The notes beneath the pieces were generated by a model. That model worked only from the letters and a program-made list of their open reading frames with translations, ran no database searches and was not told the origin of the DNA. The translations under genes were made by a program, and so were the position numbers. Below are positions 6,655 to 9,600 of a stretch of DNA of 9,600 bases, in pieces. Every line of letters starts with the position of its first letter. The first letter of the stretch is position 1. Source of the stretch: Coxiellaceae bacterium (GTDB taxonomy: Bacteria > Pseudomonadota > Gammaproteobacteria > Coxiellales > Coxiellaceae); assembly GCA_014238445.1 (NCBI GenBank), contig JABABC010000123.1, forward strand, positions 1-9,600, read 5' to 3'.

Positions 6655-7248
6655 ATGCTTACCATTGGTCTTACTGGAGGAATAGGGTCTGGAAAATCTT
6701 CTGCAAGCAATTTTTTTTCCTCCCTTGGCATTACCATTATCGATGCTGATCGCATTGCTCTCCAAATAACTGGCCAAGGCACTAAAGTCTTTGACCATAT
6801 TATTTCTCATTACGGTCCATCAATTCTATTAGAAAACGGCAATCTTAATCGACCTATGTTACGTGATATGATATTCAACCAACCATCTGAAAAAAACTGG
6901 CTTGAATCCTTTCTACACCCGAAAATACAAGAAGTCATTTTAGATCAAATTTCTGTTGCGAATGGCCCCTATATTATTATCAGTATCCCTTTACTCACTG
7001 AATCCAAAGGCATCAACTTCATTGATCGCGTACTACTGATTGACTGTACTGAATCATTACAAATCCAACGCACTGCTACACGAGATAATATGTCGCAGGT
7101 TAAAGCAACCCATATACTCAAACATCAAGCAACAAGAAACGAACGCATAGCCATCGCTGATGATATTATCATTAATAATGGGACACTCAACGAGCTGCAC
7201 CACAAACTACAATCACTCCACCAAAACTACCTAGCACTTTCCACTTAA
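6655..7248 (+). CDS. coaE: Dephospho-CoA kinase
   Basis: A 197-residue cytoplasmic P-loop kinase that phosphorylates the ribose 3' hydroxyl of dephospho-CoA, the final step of coenzyme A synthesis. Visible signatures are the P-loop GLTGGIGSGKS (residues 5-15), the substrate-site IIDADRIA (28-35), LHPKIQE, and IPLLTES. The C-terminal lid and base-binding region is QRTATRDNM...HQATRNERIAIADDIIINNG, with the ADD-I-NNG block typical of the family. Length matches CoaE (about 200). The start is preceded by GAGAG five bases before the ATG and has its own promoter. In E. coli coaE lies next to zapD in the same direction, as here, but here 397 bases separate the two. Nothing appears broken. Confidence 0.95.
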   Translation: MLTIGLTGGIGSGKSSASNFFSSLGITIIDADRIALQITGQGTKVFDHIISHYGPSILLENGNLNRPMLRDMIFNQPSEKNWLESFLHPKIQEVILDQISVANGPYIIISIPLLTESKGINFIDRVLLIDCTESLQIQRTATRDNMSQVKATHILKHQATRNERIAIADDIIINNGTLNELHHKLQSLHQNYLALST

Positions 7249-7249
7249 T

Positions 7250-7263
7250 GTCACCATAGTGAC
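7250..7263. repeat. Short hairpin just after coaE
   Basis: GTCAC-CATA-GTGAC forms a perfect five-base-pair stem two bases after the coaE stop. No T-run follows directly, so it is not a standard intrinsic terminator. It may simply be chance or a 3'-end protecting hairpin. Confidence 0.25.
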
Positions 7264-7550
7264 TTGAAGCTCTGTCTTTTACATATCTTTCTCAATCATC
7301 CTCATGCCTCTATTATCGGTACAACCAAAAGCAACCGCCCTACCCAACACGCATACCATATGAACAGACAGTATTATATGAGAAACAAGAAATAGGGTAT
7401 CGGGCATATCCATATTGGTCTTCAACACAGTACTCGATGACATCTCAATCATCATAACAATAGATCATACTTTTATCGTTTAATAAGATATTATCTGCTC
7501 TCTAAACACTATCCCGTCGACACCTTCAGACACGCAACAGACAATATAAG

Positions 7551-7592
7551 TCTTATGCCTGATTCCTGATTTCTTATGCCTGATTCCTAATC
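7551..7592. repeat. Two-copy 21-bp tandem repeat upstream of zapD
   Basis: Copies at 7551-7571 and 7572-7592 share the 17-base core TCTTATGCCTGATTCCT and agree at 19 of 21 positions. The 21-bp period equals two turns of B-DNA, so both copies would face the same side of the helix. Function unknown: it may be a duplicated binding site or a simple slippage product. Confidence 0.8.
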
Positions 7593-7603
7593 GTATATAT
7601 TAT

Positions 7604-7621
7604 GATACTATTAATAGTATC
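7604..7621. repeat. Perfect 18-bp palindrome before zapD
   Basis: GATACTATTAATAGTATC is its own reverse complement over all 18 bases, ending 24 bases before the zapD ATG. It overlaps the possible -10 TATGAT. It could be a dimeric repressor operator or form an RNA hairpin in the zapD leader. The symmetry is certain and the role is inference. Confidence 0.8.
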
Positions 7622-7645
7622 CATTCATTATCATATAAAAAAGCA

Positions 7646-8461
7646 ATGAACACATGCCTCATAGAAGAATCTAAAATATCACAATCTCAAGTGACCCAGA
7701 CCATTACGTATGAGCAACCCCTCAATGAGTCGTTACGTCTTTTCCTACATTTAGAGCTTCTCTTTCATGAGTTTAACAGACAAATTAGTCTTGCTTCTCA
7801 CGACAGTATTATTGAAGGGATACACCATCTTATCAGAATTCTTTACACCATTGATCGTCCTGACCTAAAAACAAAATTAACACATACATTAACTCAACTC
7901 ACAACAACACTGGCACAACTTCAAATGTCCCCACAAGTTGATACATCTAAACTTAACAATCTACTTGGTGAACTGGATAAAAACATACATTACTTACTAC
8001 AACAGCACAGCAAAATTGGTGACTCTCTCAAGCATAATGAAATTATTAGCCAGATAAAAAGTAATGCCATACACCCCAGTGGATTGTGTCGAGATAAAAT
8101 TCCTATCCTTGACTTATGGCTCAATCAACCCATGAAGATAATTACACAGCAACTAAAAGACTGGTGTTCAGAACTGGCCGTCATCAGCGAAATTATTTCA
8201 CAAATCCTCACTATCACAAGGAACTCTTCCTCCTTTGAATCAACATACTTTAACGGAGGATTTTATCAACAAACTATATCCGAAAGCTCCGCTTGCGACC
8301 TAATTAGACTAAGCATGCCTGATCACATACATGCCTATCCTGAATTCAGCATTGGAAAACATCGCGTGGCCATCCGACTGATGCAAGTTACTGAATTTCA
8401 CTTGCGATCCCACCCTTACAATAAACACTTAACTACGGCTATCTCTCTCTGTAAAGTTTAA
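7646..8461 (+). CDS. zapD: Cell division protein ZapD (FtsZ-associated)
   Basis: A 271-residue ZapD/YacF (DUF1342) protein. ZapD binds the FtsZ C-terminus and bundles FtsZ filaments at the division ring in the cytoplasm. Family marks are the opening TYEQPLNESLRLFLHLELLFHEF (about residues 22-44), IHHLIRILYTIDRPDLKTKL and the ITRNSSSFESTYFNGGFYQQ segment. LIRLSMPDHIHAYPEFSIGKHRVAIRLM follows near the C-terminus and contains the PEFSxGxHR block. The protein is about 24 residues longer than E. coli ZapD, mostly an N-terminal extension. No clear ribosome binding site precedes the ATG at 7646. A GTG at 7691 is an alternative closer to the family start but also lacks one. The gene faces mutT, as in E. 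coli, but the intervening yacG is missing. Confidence 0.9.
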   Translation: MNTCLIEESKISQSQVTQTITYEQPLNESLRLFLHLELLFHEFNRQISLASHDSIIEGIHHLIRILYTIDRPDLKTKLTHTLTQLTTTLAQLQMSPQVDTSKLNNLLGELDKNIHYLLQQHSKIGDSLKHNEIISQIKSNAIHPSGLCRDKIPILDLWLNQPMKIITQQLKDWCSELAVISEIISQILTITRNSSSFESTYFNGGFYQQTISESSACDLIRLSMPDHIHAYPEFSIGKHRVAIRLMQVTEFHLRSHPYNKHLTTAISLCKV

Positions 8462-8540
8462 CTATCACCCTCGCCAATACAGTCAAATCATAATTAGACT
8501 CAACATTACTCTGCATATCAAAAAAACAAACGGTATTCAA
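8462..8540. other. Convergent gap between zapD and mutT, yacG absent
   Basis: Seventy-nine bases separate the two stops. There is no room for yacG (about 60-65 codons with four zinc cysteines), the gene at this spot in E. coli, and no clear terminator hairpin is seen. The gap is AT-rich. Confidence 0.5.
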
Positions 8541-8960
8541 CTATCTACTATCAATCCTACGACACAGCTGCCGAACAATAGAGTGATTAGCTGCTGGCAT
8601 ATCGATTTGACTTAAATCACCTTGATCAACCCATTGCATAGTCTGCCCTTCTTGAGGCTGAGGATCACCTGAAAATGATTCAATAAGCCAAACATAACCA
8701 CGAACAAAACCATAGGGATAAGCATGTCCAAACTGCACCAAAGCTTGAGTGCGCGTCACATAAATGCCAATCTCTTCAGACAATTCTCGAATTAATCCCG
8801 CTTGAACTGTCTCATCCTGGTTGACCTTACCCCCAGGAAACTCCCACACATCCGGGCAATTCATGTTGGATTGTCGCTGTGTCAATAACACAGAAGAATC
8901 ACGCCGAATCACCCCAATAGCCACTAAAACACTATGCGAACTAGTCACCCAAACGGCCAT
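8541..8960 (-). CDS. mutT: 8-oxo-dGTP diphosphatase MutT (Nudix hydrolase)
   Basis: A Nudix hydrolase of about 139 residues that removes 8-oxo-dGTP from the nucleotide pool and so prevents A:T to C:G transversions. The full Nudix box is present: GGKVNQDETVQAGLIRELSE then EIGI, matching Gx5Ex7REUxEExGU. It is preceded by the MutT-typical LVAIGVI and the WEFPGG turn. The chosen start (MAVWVTSSHSVLVAIGVI) fits the family N-terminus. An in-frame ATG at 9005 would add 15 residues read across the secA zinc-finger codons. The chosen ATG lies within the end of secA, overlapping it by 20 bases on the same strand, which suggests co-transcription and translational coupling. The gene converges on zapD with 79 bases between them. 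It ends in TAG. Confidence 0.93.
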   Translation of the reverse strand: MAVWVTSSHSVLVAIGVIRRDSSVLLTQRQSNMNCPDVWEFPGGKVNQDETVQAGLIRELSEEIGIYVTRTQALVQFGHAYPYGFVRGYVWLIESFSGDPQPQEGQTMQWVDQGDLSQIDMPAANHSIVRQLCRRIDSR

Positions 8961-9600
8961 GACATTGCTTGTATTTTTTCCCTGAACCACAAGGGCAAAG
9001 CTCATTGCGCCCTACCTTAGGCTGAGGCCGAACATACGATTCCTGAGCAGCACCCACGTCATCACCGCTAGGCAAAGATGTTACTGCATCAGATGATAAA
9101 CTATTGCTTTCTTGATGATTAAACGTCATCTCAGGTTGAGGTTGACTCATTACCGGCTCTTCTTCAACTTGCATTTCCACTTTAGCCGAGGTTGAAATGA
9201 AGTCATACTTCAAAGCATCCATCATCTCTTTGAACATTTCAAATGATTCGCGCTTAAACTCTTGCGTTGGATTTTTCTGCGCATAACCACGCAAATGAAT
9301 TCCACGACGCAACTGATCCATTGCCGCCAAATGATCTTTCCATGCACTATCTAACAACTGCAACATGACTGCCTTTTCAATCTTACGTAACATCCCCTCT
9401 TTAAAATCAGATTCTTTATTTTGATACGCTTCTTCAAGATGAGCAACCACCTTCTCAGGTAGATTCTCAGCATTCAATGAGTCGTCTTTAGCCAACCAAT
9501 CTTTGATTGTCACCTTAACCCCAAAGTCTTGCAATAACTGCTGCTCCAAACCAGAAACATCCCACTGCTCTTCCAGCATATCCGCCGGCAAATGTAACGC
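8941..9600 (-). CDS. secA: Preprotein translocase ATPase SecA, C-terminal part
   Basis: The final 219 residues of SecA, running off the right edge of the window. SecA is the ATP-driven motor that pushes unfolded preproteins through SecYEG. Visible are the helical scaffold/wing region with AVMLQLLDSAWKDHLAAMDQ (a very conserved block), LRRGIHLRGYAQKNPTQEFK and ESFEMFKEMMDALK. A variable Glu/Gln/Ser-rich linker follows. The C-terminal zinc-binding domain NELCPCGSGKKYKQCHGRL has the metal pattern CxCx8CH, which in other bacteria binds SecB and phospholipids. The frame is open to base 9600, so the true start lies outside. It ends in TAG and overlaps mutT by 20 bases. Confidence 0.97.
   Translation of the reverse strand, partial: ALHLPADMLEEQWDVSGLEQQLLQDFGVKVTIKDWLAKDDSLNAENLPEKVVAHLEEAYQNKESDFKEGMLRKIEKAVMLQLLDSAWKDHLAAMDQLRRGIHLRGYAQKNPTQEFKRESFEMFKEMMDALKYDFISTSAKVEMQVEEEPVMSQPQPEMTFNHQESNSLSSDAVTSLPSGDDVGAAQESYVRPQPKVGRNELCPCGSGKKYKQCHGRLGD

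Larger units (their letters stand above)
7249..7645. other. 397-base gene-free stretch between coaE and zapD
   Basis: No recognisable gene lies here. The frame starting right after the coaE stop stays open for 49 codons but shows no family motif. A short ATG frame at 7304 ends after about 17 codons. I saw no pilD or yacG remnant, no tRNA-like fold and no terminal repeats of an insertion sequence. The right end holds the 21-bp tandem repeat and the 18-bp palindrome listed separately. A TATGAT hexamer at 7601-7606 could be a -10 site for zapD, but no good -35 precedes it. Confidence 0.5.

Noticed and set aside
7250..7263. Intrinsic terminator of coaE
   Set aside because: The stem is only five base pairs and is not followed by a T-run.
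7304..7357. Small ORF in the coaE-zapD gap
   Set aside because: It has about 17 codons, no ribosome binding site and no recognisable motif.
8961..9005. Longer mutT starting at 9005
   Set aside because: The extra 15 residues are read across the conserved SecA zinc-finger codons in another frame and do not match MutT N-termini.

Overview
The window looks like chromosomal DNA from a gammaproteobacterium, probably in or near the Legionellales (the Legionella/Coxiella group). That placement is inference. It rests on the block pilin-pilB-pilC-coaE-zapD facing mutT-secA, the gammaproteobacterial layout also seen in E. coli (secA-mutT-yacG-zapD-coaE-guaC-hofC-hofB-ppdD), and on a DUF1460 protein beside a small stand-alone LuxR-type regulator. 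There are no RNA genes, CRISPR arrays, transposases or prophage genes. Six genes end in TAA, four in TAG and only one (pilB) in TGA.

Left part (1-3205), a cell-wall theme. The 3' end of anmK (recycling of anhydro-muropeptide sugar) converges on a two-gene minus-strand unit, luxR-like regulator then DUF1460 (NlpC/P60-like fold). The regulator is divergent from a lipoprotein L,D-transpeptidase of the YcbB type. The 194-base divergent region holds two consensus sigma70 hexamers for the regulator, with a 7-bp inverted repeat spanning the predicted transcription start.

Middle part (3275-6538), a type IV pilus operon: pilin, pilB (extension ATPase) and pilC (platform protein), tightly packed with overlapping ends. 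pilB carries one in-frame TGA exactly at the second glycine codon of its Walker A motif (GPT-stop-SGKT), while the other 552 codons remain open. The prepilin peptidase gene pilD, often next in line, is missing. The pilin lacks C-terminal cysteines and PilC has a weak second GspF-type motif. Together these suggest a pilus system that is decaying or has just been inactivated, unless the TGA is a sequencing error.

Right part (6539-9600), housekeeping. coaE (last step of CoA synthesis) has its own strong promoter. A 397-base gene-free stretch follows, ending in a 21-bp tandem repeat and a perfect 18-bp palindrome just before zapD (FtsZ-ring bundling). zapD converges on mutT (8-oxo-dGTP clean-up) and secA (preprotein translocase ATPase, C-terminal part, running off the window). 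The small gene yacG, found between zapD and mutT in E. coli, is absent.

Base composition is uneven. Sampled lines from anmK, DUF1460 and secA are about 45-52% GC, while sampled lines from pilB, pilC, coaE and zapD are mostly 28-40%, with one pilC line near 15%. I found no convincing new multi-gene system. The strongest oddity is the TGA inside the pilB P-loop.
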